In this document: one piece after another, positions 1-8,455 of the stretch
Position numbering within the stretch: the stretch's first letter is position 1
How the letters are laid out: each line of letters begins with the position of its first letter
Assembly: GCA_963277665.1 (NCBI GenBank)
Contig: OY728119.1
Coordinates: 319,506,206-319,570,205, forward strand
Source: Viscum album
Taxonomy: Eukaryota; Streptophyta; Magnoliopsida; Santalales; Viscaceae
Reading direction: 5' to 3'
Length of the DNA stretch: 64,000 nucleotides
The notes under the pieces: model-generated
What the model was told of the DNA's origin: nothing
What the model saw: only the letters and a program-made list of their open reading frames with translations
The model's database searches: none
Position numbers and translations under genes: made by a program

Positions 1-279
1 GCTTCGAATTTTTATTTTCAATTGCTGTTTTTTTCCTTTCAGTTGTACTTTACAGTTGGGCTTGTATTTCCGGCCCCTTTTACTTTCAGCACAGCTTGTT
101 ACAGTTTTACTTAGTGGTTACTTTTCCTCTTGCTTACTCTATGGTGCTTGTTTACTTTTCAAAGTCAATGCCTTCCCTTTTTGTTGCGATTTACGCCTTG
201 GTGCTAGTCGCCAGCCCCTGGCCTATGGAAGGCGGGCTTGGGGTAGTCACGGCACGGGCCCCGATGACGGGTCGTGACA
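1..279 (+). repeat. Element A 5' LTR, 3'-terminal 279 bp
   Basis: Aligns with 8177-8455, the end of the 3' LTR, with about 12 substitutions and one T-run indel by eye (roughly 96% identity). It ends GGGTCGTGACA at 279, directly before the primer binding site. Most differences are G/T transversions, and the CpG sites are unchanged between the copies. Confidence 0.95.
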
Positions 280-282
280 AAT

Positions 283-293
283 TGGTATCAGAG
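283..293 (+). other. Element A primer binding site (initiator tRNA-Met)
   Basis: TGGTATCAGAG begins four bases after the LTR end and is complementary to the 3' end of plant initiator tRNA-Met, the usual primer for Ty3/gypsy minus-strand synthesis. The interval to gag (294-555) is untranslated leader. Confidence 0.95.
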
Positions 294-535
294 GTGTTCG
301 GTTCTACCGCAGACACTGATCTCTTTTTCTATGTGAAGAAATAGTGTTTAGTGTATTGAGTGTGCTTATCAGTCTAGGGTGTCCAGTGTTGGTGCGGCGG
401 CCGACGTATCCGTACACCAGAACACTGACTTCTGATTTCCGACTTAATGAACGAAAACATTGATTGCATGTGTGTTTCAAGTTTTCTTTGTGACTACTTG
501 TGTCAGCTCACCCAGTATACTATTCTGACCATGGC

Positions 536-555
536 GCACTTGTTTCCTTTTCAGG
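536..555 (+). other. Candidate 3' splice site immediately before A gag
   Basis: A pyrimidine tract ending TTTCCTTTTCAG (AG at 553-554) lies two bases before the gag ATG at 556. It resembles a strong plant intron acceptor. Its proposed partner is the donor GAG|GTAAGAG in the LTR (5811-5822 in the 3' LTR copy). Use of these sites is inferred. Confidence 0.45.
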
Positions 556-1449
556 ATGGCCCGACAACTGCAGCCAGCTAGGGTTCCGAGAGTAGAGCGC
601 GATGACAGCCCGCCGAGTGATGAGGCCTCAGTACAGGGCCCGTTGACAGCTGAGGTGCCAGCGGTACGTTTACCCACCGAGCCCTCGATGCTTCCAGCGC
701 CGACCGCTGATGATGCACGATGCCTCAGAGCTCTGCATGAGTTCCAACGCCAGCAACCACCCAGGTTCCATGGGGAGACGGACCCCCAGGCAGCCGAAGA
801 CTGGCTGGAGGCGGTCGTTTGAGTTTTCAGGTTAGTGAGGACACCAGCAGACCTCATGGTGATCCTCGCAGCGAGCCTACTGCACGCAGCAGCAGGACGA
901 TGGTGGAGCTTGATGCTCCAGGTGCACGATGAGGCCTCTCTCATCTGGATGGACTTCGAGAGCCTCTTCCGCTCAGAGTTCGTCCCTATCACCCTCCGTG
1001 CGGTGCACATTCAGGAGCTTCTTCATCTGTGGAAGGGCAGCTTGACGGTCGCCCAGTACGCGGCAAGGTTCACTGATCATTCTCGCTACTCGACCGACAT
1101 GGTACGGGACCCCTTCTTCCAGGACCGAACCTTCGAGCAGGGATTGAGACATGAGATCAGGGCATCGCTGATCTCCCTCAGCATCCCGACCCAGGCAGGA
1201 GTGCTGGAGTAAGCCCTTCTGATCGAGAGCTTTCTGTCTGAGTCCACAGCGAGACCTACCGTCGGGCGGCAGATGGTGGAGGGGCCACCCAGGCAAAGGA
1301 AGAGGGTTGACCGTGGGGGTCCTTAGGGAGGAGGCGGACAAGGTAGAGAAGCTGGCCAAGCAGCAGGTTGTGGGCGACGCTTTGAGGCTCTGCCACCACC
1401 ACCACCAGGAGGTCCGCCCCGACCACAGGGAGCTGGTGGGAAGAGATAG
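556..1449 (+). pseudogene. gag: Element A gag (capsid), broken
   Basis: The capsid protein would package element RNA in virus-like particles. The start ATG at 556 follows the acceptor-like tract. An N-terminal variable part leads to the conserved RFHGETDPQAAEDWLEAV, then, after a TGA at 820, a retrotransposon Gag core including RWW, FRSEFVP, LTVAQYAARF and FEQGLRHEIR. Further in-frame stops are at 1210 (TAA), 1324 (TAG) and 1447 (TAG). The frame is frame 1 throughout, continuous with pol apart from stops, consistent with one Gag-Pol polyprotein. No CCHC zinc knuckle is visible between the core and the protease; the basic linker goes straight to a Gly/Pro-rich stretch, so the nucleic-acid-binding knuckle was probably deleted. 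Confidence 0.9.
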
Positions 1450-1503
1450 GCACAGCTCCAGGTAGTGGAGGCCTACGACCACGGCGTGCCAAAGATGATT
1501 TGA

Positions 1504-2043
1504 GGTACGATCTGTGTCTATTCCACCCTTGCTTTAGTTCTTATAGACACAGGAGCGAGTCACTCTTTCATAGCCGCTGTCCTTGTTCGGAGCTCGGAGA
1601 TTTTGACAGAGCTGTTGTCTCGATCCTTACGGCTAGAGATTCCTACGGGGGAAAACTCGACGATTATGCACTGGTGCCGGCTGTGTGAGCTTACTCTAGG
1701 AGGCGAGATCTTCGGCTGGGATCTTCTTGTAGCGGCATCGAGGCCTTACGACGTCATCTTGGGCATGGACTGGTTATCTACAGTCCATGCTCAGATTGAC
1801 TATTTTATGCGCAAGGTGCGATGTGTGCGCACCAACGGGAGCAGGTTCACCTTCACCGGCGAGAAGGGAGCCTTCGTAGCACAGGAGGGACTCACGCAGA
1901 GGAGAGGGCATCCCATGACTCATCAATTGGCTAGCCTCATAATTGGAGCAGTGGACGTACAGAGTCCTAGTTTTCCTGCAGTGGTGGATCAGTATGCGGA
2001 CGTCTTTCCCGATGACGTTCTAGGGCTACCTCCTCGCAGAGAA
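1504..2043 (+). pseudogene. pol: Element A pol: aspartic protease domain
   Basis: A retropepsin-like domain would cleave the Gag-Pol polyprotein. The catalytic motif LIDTGASHSF is intact at about 1540-1569, and the second typical segment, PYDVILGMDWLS, lies at about 1746-1781. The frame matches gag, and a TGA at 1501-1503 precedes it. From 1504 to 2214 there is no stop, so protease plus the start of RT is one of the best preserved stretches. The tail (DVFPDDVLGLPP, about 1998-2033) is the usual linker into RT. Confidence 0.92.
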
Positions 2044-2868
2044 GTAGAATTTTATATTGATCTGTACCCTAGGACAACCCCGATATCCACGCCAGTGTAT
2101 CGGATGGACCCTGATGAGCTTCGAGTGCTGCGGGTACAGTTGGAGGACTTGAAGGGAAAGGGGTTCATCCAACCCAGTGTTTCACCCTGGGCTTCCCCGA
2201 TATTGTTCGCCAAGTAGGTGGACGGGAGCTTGTGACTGTGTGTCGACTATTGTCGCCTGAACCAGGTGACAGTGAGGAACAAGTATCCGCTACCCAGGAT
2301 TTATGACCTCTTCAATCAGCTCAAGGGATCATGGTGGTTCTCGAAGATAGACCTGAGGTCAGGATATCATCAGCCCAGAGTTCGAGATGAGGACGTGCAG
2401 AAGACGGCCTTCAGGTGCCGATATGGCCACTATGAGTTCTTGGATATGCCTTTCGGCATAACCAATTCTCTAGAAGTGTTCATGGGCCTCATGAACAGGA
2501 TCTTCCAGCCATACCTCGCTCGATTTGTCGTGGTCTTCATTTACGACATTTTGGTGTACTCGACCATAGAGGAGGAGCACAGCTACCACTTGCGGGTCGT
2601 GCTAGACACACTCCGAGAGCACCAGCCTTATGGCAAGCTCTCGAAGTGCCAATTCTGGATACGTGAGGTCCACTTCTTGGGTCACGTAATTTCTAAGGCT
2701 GGAGTTGCTATGGATCCTGTGAAGATCGAGGCAGTACAAGCTTGGGAGCCACCCAGCAGCGTGACGGAGGTGCGGAGTTTCTTGGGTCTAGCCGGATACT
2801 ATCGGAGATTTGTGCCGAACTTCTCCAGAGTTACGGCACCACTCTCAGCATTGATAAAGAAGGGTAAT
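2044..2868 (+). pseudogene. pol: Element A pol: reverse transcriptase, active site lost
   Basis: A Ty3-type RT would copy element RNA into DNA. Recognisable blocks are [55 protein letters not shown] (motif A, Asp kept), MPFGITNS and the thumb region [16 protein letters not shown]. In-frame stops are at 2215 (TAG) and 2233 (TGA). Motif C, normally F-I-D-D, reads F-I-Y-D: the first catalytic Asp is Tyr (codon 2542-2544). This alone should abolish polymerase activity even if the stops were read through. Confidence 0.95.
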
Positions 2869-3345
2869 CCCTTTGTGTGGTCAAAAATATGTCAGCAGAG
2901 CTTTCAGGAGCTGAGACATAGATTGACCAGCACACCTATCATGAGGTTTCCTGAGGAGGGAGTTGGGTATGTAGTCTACTGCGATGCATCAGGGACTGGA
3001 CTCGGGTGTGTCCTGATGCAGGAGTGGTCCTTGATTGCTGATGGATCACGTCATTTGAGGCCGCATGAGCAGAACTACGCTACCCATGACCTGGAGTTAG
3101 CAGCAGTGGTCTTCACTCTGAAGACATGGCGGCACTATTTGATGGGCGAGCGCTTTACAGTTTTTTTGACCACCCGAGTCTCAGGTACATATTCTCACAG
3201 AAGGACCTGAACCTGAGACAGGGGTGATGGCTTGAGTTCCTCCATGACTATGACTTTGAGATAGTCTATACTCCTGGGAAGGGAAACGTGGTAGCTGATG
3301 CCCTCAGCAGGAGGACGGGCATCTAGCTACTTGAGGAGGCGACAG
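2869..3345 (+). pseudogene. pol: Element A pol: RNase H domain with frameshift
   Basis: RNase H would degrade the RNA strand during reverse transcription. [13 protein letters not shown] and HDLELAAVV carry the expected acidic residues. At a run of seven T (3161-3167) one base is missing relative to the family frame; reading moves from frame 1 to frame 3 and continues with DHPSLRYIF and VVADALSRR. Stops are at 3225 (TGA, where the family usually has Arg) and 3324 (TAG). A tract frameshift could also be an assembly error. Confidence 0.9.
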
Positions 3346-4494
3346 AGCAGCTAGCCGCTTTGCAGATATACATCGTGGATAGAGATGGAGCAGCCTTCCT
3401 TTAGTCTCTCACAGTCACCCCTCCACTACTGCACCGGATCAGAGAGGCATAGTGTGAGGACGCTGACTATGAGACACGACGTGCACAGATATCCTCGAGA
3501 CAGGCACCTGATGGTTTCTCCCTTGGAGCAGAGCATGACGTCCTTTTCAGAGGACGTACCTTGGTGCCAGTCGCTTTACAAGAGGAGGTGCTGAGATAGT
3601 TTCACACTTCTCCTTTGGCGGTACATCCTAGAGTGGTGAAGATGTACCAGGATATCAGAAGACAGCACTGGTGGCCGGGCATGAAGAAGGTTGTGGCAGA
3701 GTTCGTTTCTCGATGCCTCACCTGCCAGTAGGTGAAGGTAGAGCACCAGGTACCAGTAGGCTTGGTGAAGCCCTTGGAGGTCCCAAAGTGGAAGTGGGAC
3801 GGGATATCTATGGACTTCATGACTGGACTTCCACGCACTTCCAGTGGTCACGACTCCATTTGGGTGATTGTTGACCGACTCACCAAGTCGGCACACTTCT
3901 TACCTATCCGAGAGAAGGGCTCAGTAGAGAGCTTGGGGCGTCTCTATGTTCAGGAGATTGTACGGCTTCACGGTGTTCCATCAACTATCGTCTCCGATCG
4001 TGACCCTCGCTTTACTTCCCAGATTTGGAAGGGGTTACAGGAGGCGTTCGGGACGCAGCTACGTCTGAGCACCGCCTTTCACCCTCAGACGGATGGTCAG
4101 ACGGAGAGGACCATTCAGAATCTCGAGGACATGTTCCGCGCATGTGTCCTCGACTTTGTTCGCAGCTGGGAGGACCACCTACCCTTGGTGGAGTTAGCGT
4201 ACAACAACAGCTACCCCCCCCCCCACCATCGGGATGGCACCATACGAGGCGTTGTACGGCAGACCTTGTAGATCTCCCTTGTGTTGGACAGACCCTTGGG
4301 AGTTAGCACTCGTGGTACTAGAGATGGTCCGGGCCACGATAGAGAAGGTCCAGGTCATCCAGGAGCGGATGAGGACAGCTCAGAGCCGGCATAAGTCATA
4401 TGATGACAGGAGGCGGAGGCCACTAGAGTTTGAGGATGGCGACCACGTCTTCTTGCGTGTCTCACCTCGACGTGGTTTATGGAGATTTGGCTGA
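3346..4494 (+). pseudogene. pol: Element A pol: integrase with intact DD35E triad
   Basis: Integrase would insert the cDNA into chromosomes. The zinc-binding HHCC segment is visible (FHTSPLAVHP, then CLTC). The catalytic Asp (3813-3815), Asp (3996-3998) and Glu (4104-4106) are all present, the last two separated by exactly 35 residues. Stops are at 3402, 3450, 3597 and 3729 (all TAG) and 4492 (TGA). A run of 11 C (4214-4224) holds one extra base that returns reading from frame 3 to frame 1, so the two frameshifts compensate. After it come [18 protein letters not shown] and the C-terminal RHKSYDDRRRR region. Confidence 0.94.
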
Positions 4495-4854
4495 GGATGC
4501 AAGTTGTCTCCACGCTTCATCGGACCTTTCCAGGTCCTCAGGAGGGTTGGCGAGGTGGATTATCGCCTGACTCTGCCAACTCAGGTGCACCGGGTGCACG
4601 ACGTCTACCACGTATCTCAGATGAGGAGATACGTGTACGACCTGACAGACATCATTGACTATGGGGTGCTATACGTGGATGATGGGGAGATTTTTGCAGA
4701 GGTCCCAGTGGAGATATAGGATCGATAGGAGTTGGTCCTACGTGGGCGATCGATTCCTCTTGTGCGCATCAGATGGCAGCACGGGAACCTCCAGGAGAGC
4801 ACATGGGAGCGGGAGGCTCAGATGCGTGCTCAGTACCCACATTTGTTTCCCTAG
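4495..4854 (+). pseudogene. pol: Element A pol: C-terminal domain and chromodomain
   Basis: LSPRFIGPFQVL and VHDVYHVSQMRRYV are the standard chromovirus linker. After TAG stops at 4717 and 4726 comes a short chromodomain: IPLVRIRWQHG, then STWEREAQMRAQYPHLF, with the natural stop at 4852-4854. In chromoviruses this domain is thought to steer integration to marked chromatin. Its presence places A in the chromovirus lineage and favours Tekay. Confidence 0.92.
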
Positions 4855-4887
4855 TTTATGATGTATCTTTACAGGGACGTAAAGCCC

Positions 4888-4901
4888 TGAGGTGGGAGTA
4901 A
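4888..4901 (+). other. Element A polypurine tract
   Basis: The purine-rich TGAGGTGGGAGTAA abuts the 3' LTR start TGTAACGACCC and would prime plus-strand DNA. Confidence 0.9.
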
Positions 4902-5810
4902 TGTAACGACCCGTAAATTTGAAGGAAATTTTTTTTCTTAATTTTCTTTGGATTTTACAAGAACGCAGTTTCTGACGGCACCTGAATCCGAGGCTCGGTG
5001 TGCCCGGAATCATTTTCTGAAGTTTAGCTTTGGTACTTTCAGTGAATGGATGAGTGGGGTTTTCTAACTTTTAAACTGGTGCCCGGAATCGAATTCTGAG
5101 GGCACCGATGAAATCAGAGCGCCGGTATTTTCTTCTAAATGCCTCTTCCGGAGTTGCGTTTACTCGGGTGTGGGTTTCAATTTTTGGGCTTAATGTTTAG
5201 AAATAAAATAATTTGTTCGACAAACTTTATTTTATTTCACTTAAGCCACTTGAAGCCACTTGAAAGCCACTTAAACTGAGTTAAAACGGATAGGATGCTA
5301 TCCAGAAATATCCTACCCCCTTGGTAGGATATTTGTGAGTTGGGGCTCGTACGAGCCCCGCCGTTCCTTTCCGCTAAGTAATGCACCCGCGGAAACCCGT
5401 CATTATGAAAGTCAACTGACGCGTTTTCATACAATCCTTAATGCACCATTTAATTGGGCGGTTTATTTCTTGAATTAAATGGGTGGTTTCTTTTTTTGAA
5501 TTAATTCAACGAATTGATGGGTCATTACATACCCTTTTTCGTTTGTTGGCGTAATAATAAAATAAGACCAACAAGTCTTTTTGGGAGGATTATTCATTGA
5601 GAGGTTTTTTCAGAACCTTCATCCTCCTTCGTGAAGAATGAGAAGAACGCAAAGAATGCAAAGAACGTAAAGAATGCCAGCCTCCGACGAAGAACGTCGA
5701 ACCCACAGAAGTCGACGACGCGACCCCGTATTCCATGACGCCGACGTTCCCTTCCTGCAACGTTCTTCTACAATGTCTCTTCCTCCACAACGAAATCTTC
5801 GATCAGCTGT

Positions 5811-5822
5811 TTGAGGTAAGAG
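5811..5822 (+). other. Candidate 5' splice site in A LTR
   Basis: TTGAG|GTAAGAG matches the plant donor consensus (GT at 5816-5817). A weaker donor-like GAG|GTAGGG is at 6043. In the 5' LTR copy, outside the window, this would pair with the acceptor before gag at 554. Inferred from pattern only. Confidence 0.4.
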
Positions 5823-6379
5823 ACTTCAGGATTCTCTTAAATCTCCCTTGTATTTTTCTTTAACAAAACACGGATTTATTTTTATATAATTAAATTAAAT
5901 CTGTTGTTTCTTGGTCCATTGAGTTCGCCGACTCAATGCTGGATTCCGCGACGATGCAACACCCTTCTGTGACGACGCGACGATCCCCTCCTTCCGCGAC
6001 GAACAAATCCGCGAAGAAAATGCGTGCGACGATGACTACGAGGTAGGGGTTGTTGTGAATTTTAATTCCTTTTTCCCGTCATGGATTCTTTTAAAAGTTA
6101 AGAACCGGACAATAAGAAAAATTTTAATCCTTTAAAATTGTTGATTCATGTGTTGAATTTATGTCTCCCGTCATTTATCTCTAATGCGGAGGGTGCGGGC
6201 CAAACGAACACAACCCGACAACCGTCCGCCATTCTTCGTTGTTGTACGGATTTGACGGGCGATGACGGAACATGCTGCAACAGAAGTTAGATGATTCCGC
6301 AGTGAAGAACGAGTCCCGGGAAGAGCAGCGGCGCAGATGGGAACAAAATCGGACCACTGGAGCGATTCCGGTGGCCTGT

Positions 6380-6780
6380 GGAACACGCCGGCGGCGCAGG
6401 TCCACGGCAGCCGGGAGCGGCGGCGCCCCGGCGCGCCGCGGCTTCAGCCGCGGCGGCGGCGGCCAACGGACCCGCGGTTGCGCGGGTCTGGCTCCCAGGG
6501 CGACACCCTGTGGGTGCTGCGGGGGTGGCAGCTCCCCCCCGCGTCGCTCGGGTCGTCCTGAGCGACACCCCGCAGGTACCGTGGGGGTGTCACGCGGGGG
6601 CAGCGGCTCCCCCCCACGGTGCCCGGCCGCTCGGCCGGGTCGGGCCGGGCTGGCCGAGCCAGGCTGGTCCAACCGGACGGGCCGCGCCCCGGCCGGGTCG
6701 GACCGGGTCGACCCAGTTCGGCCGACCCAGGGGGGGTCGGGCCGGGTCGGCCTGGGCCCGGACCCCCCGTCTTTGGACCA
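6380..6780 (+). repeat. GC-rich block in A LTR with internal duplication
   Basis: About 400 bp dominated by G and C, in contrast to the AT-rich surroundings. It contains GGCGGC runs, the inverted repeat CGCGGCTTCAGCCGCG, and two similar blocks, each with GCGACACCC followed by G-runs and then CTCCCCCC (about 6498 and 6562). Several C-run and G-run clusters could form G-quadruplexes. Open frames here exist on both strands and are composition artefacts. Confidence 0.7.
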
Positions 6781-7655
6781 TTTCAGTCAATGCCCGTAAC
6801 ATTAGTTACGTGCCTCCGAACGACACGCCGTCAGTGGCAAAGCGATCCTTGGATCGAGATGGTCGTTTCGGTTTATCGCACTCAAGGTTTCCGAATACTT
6901 TGGGTTCGGCCGGGTTGGTTCGTACACGAAACCAACCCGGCCCTCGGAGCGGAAACGCTCATATCTTGAGCTACGGACGTCCGATTGATGTGCCATCAAC
7001 TTTTTTGAATTCCTCTAAGTGAGACGGATCTTTTGGCTCACTCCGCCCGAGGTTTGGACGTAGGTGGAGTACGGTCGGGTTGGTTTTGCCTCAAAAACCT
7101 ACCGGGCCCCTAGGACGAAAAAGCCAATAACTCTCAGACCGGGCGTCCGATTGACGCGCCGTCTGCGACGTTGAGTTTCTGTTGATGATACATAACTTTT
7201 GGATACATCAACATCAGACATTGTGTCAGTTGATGTATCAGCCTCTCGGCTCGTGGAGCGGACCCTCCCGAACGAGCTTGCTGTGTGCGGGAACCCTAGA
7301 GCTGGCTTCGACTGCTACTTCGACAGCGACGAACGTGTAGAGATCCTCAGTGGACTGCGACGACGACTGTGCAGAGATCCTCAGTGGACTGCGATGACTA
7401 CTGCACTCAGCGATCCTACATGTATTAGTGCTACAGGTCCTATGTGGGTCCGATCCTGTGTGGGTCAGCGCTCAGCGGTTCTGTGTGAGCCAGCGCCTGC
7501 AGGTCCTGTGTGGGCTCAATCCTGTGTTGGTCATTGCGGGGGTTAGTTACCTATCGATCCTTTGTGGGTCCGACGACTTAGATGGATAAGTGATCATCTT
7601 TACCGTCATACAAGATGTATACCTGTGTGAGGTGAATCCTGTTTTACTCTCCTTT

Positions 7656-7760
7656 GTGGATTTACTGTTTACCCTCCTTTGTGGATTGTGTTGAGCTATC
7701 CTGTGTGGATTTACTGTTTACTCTCCTTTGTGGATTGTGTTGTGCTATCCTGTGTGGGTA
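7656..7760 (+). repeat. 49-bp tandem repeat in A LTR
   Basis: GTGGATTTACTGTTTAC recurs at 7656 and 7705, and the unit start GTGGG recurs at 7754, giving a 49-bp period with two near-identical full units. Each unit includes CTCCTTTGTGGATTGTGTTG. Confidence 0.8.
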
Positions 7761-7831
7761 TACGTTTTTCTTCCCTGTGTGGACTGGGTTATGCTTGGGC
7801 TTGGACGTTGGAGCCGAACGGGAATGGATGT

Positions 7832-7861
7832 CTTAGGTATATGTATGGGCATATACCTAAG
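7832..7861 (+). other. Perfect 12-bp hairpin in A LTR
   Basis: CTTAGGTATATG (7832-7843), loop TATGGG, then CATATACCTAAG (7850-7861): a perfect stem with a six-base loop, lying in the last 630 bp of the LTR. It could act in the RNA (3' end formation, packaging or strand transfer); no function is shown. Confidence 0.75.
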
Positions 7862-8455
7862 CAGTGTCGGTTATTACTTCGTGATTGTAACTTTCCTTTG
7901 TGGATTATTCTTTGTCGATTTCGGGAGACCTTCAGGGGGTGTTGAGGTCCCTACTGAGTAGCTTATACTCACCCCTTCACGGGCTTTTCCCACACTTTGT
8001 TGTGTTGGTTGCAGACGACGGACAACGCTGATCATGACAGAGGCGTGCGGAGCAGGACTGTACATGGAGGTGGACCACTGGGCGGGACGTACTCGGAGCG
8101 GTCAGGTGGACCCGAGGAGCAGTGGAGGCTATCTGTACCCACCCTTCAGGTGGGACTTCTAGAGGACGGCTCGACGCTGCGGCTTTTTCTTTTCAGTTGC
8201 TGTTTTTTTTCCTTTCAGTTGTACTTTACAGTTGGGCTTGTATTTCCGGCCCCTTTTACTTTCAGCACAGCTTGTTACAGTTTTACTTAGTGTTTACTTT
8301 TCCGCTTGCTTACTCTATGGTTCTTGTTTACTTTTCAAAGGCAATTCCTTCCCTTTTTGTTGGGATTTACGCCTTGGTGCTAGTCGCCAGCCCCTGGCCT
8401 ATGGAAGGCGGGCTTGGGGTAGTCACGGCACGGGCCCCGAGGACGGGTCGTGACA

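Larger units (their letters stand above)
1..8455 (+). mobile_element. Element A: Tekay-like Ty3/gypsy chromovirus, 5' LTR truncated by the window edge
   Basis: The order is partial 5' LTR, PBS, gag, protease, RT, RNase H, integrase, chromodomain, PPT and a full 3' LTR. This domain order with a C-terminal chromodomain defines chromoviruses, and the Gag and chromodomain wording fits the Tekay/Del group. The internal region (280-4901) is 4.6 kb and the LTR 3.55 kb. LTR ends form an imperfect inverted repeat: TGTAACGACCC at the start and GGGTCGTGACA at the end. The reading frame holds 16 premature stops plus two frameshifts, so this copy is dead as a protein source. It lies within the 3' LTR of element B. 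The five bases after it (TGAGA, 8456-8460) should be one copy of the target duplication; the other lies outside the window. Confidence 0.95.
4902..8455 (+). repeat. Element A 3' LTR (3554 bp)
   Basis: Bounded by TGTAACGACCC and GGGTCGTGACA. It is long for the clade and compositionally mosaic: an AT-leaning promoter-side part, a very GC-rich block (6380-6780), a 49-bp tandem repeat (7656-7760) and a perfect 12-bp hairpin (7832-7861). Short internal repeats also occur: AGCCACTTGA three times at 5243-5273 and a 10-bp GAA-rich unit around 5640-5680. No LTR reading frame resembles a known protein. Confidence 0.95.

Noticed and set aside
6181..7022. Several 70-214 codon open frames on both strands of A's LTR
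   Set aside because: They lie in the GC-rich block, overlap each other on both strands, read as Gly/Arg/Pro/Ala runs and match no family; GC-rich DNA has few stop codons.
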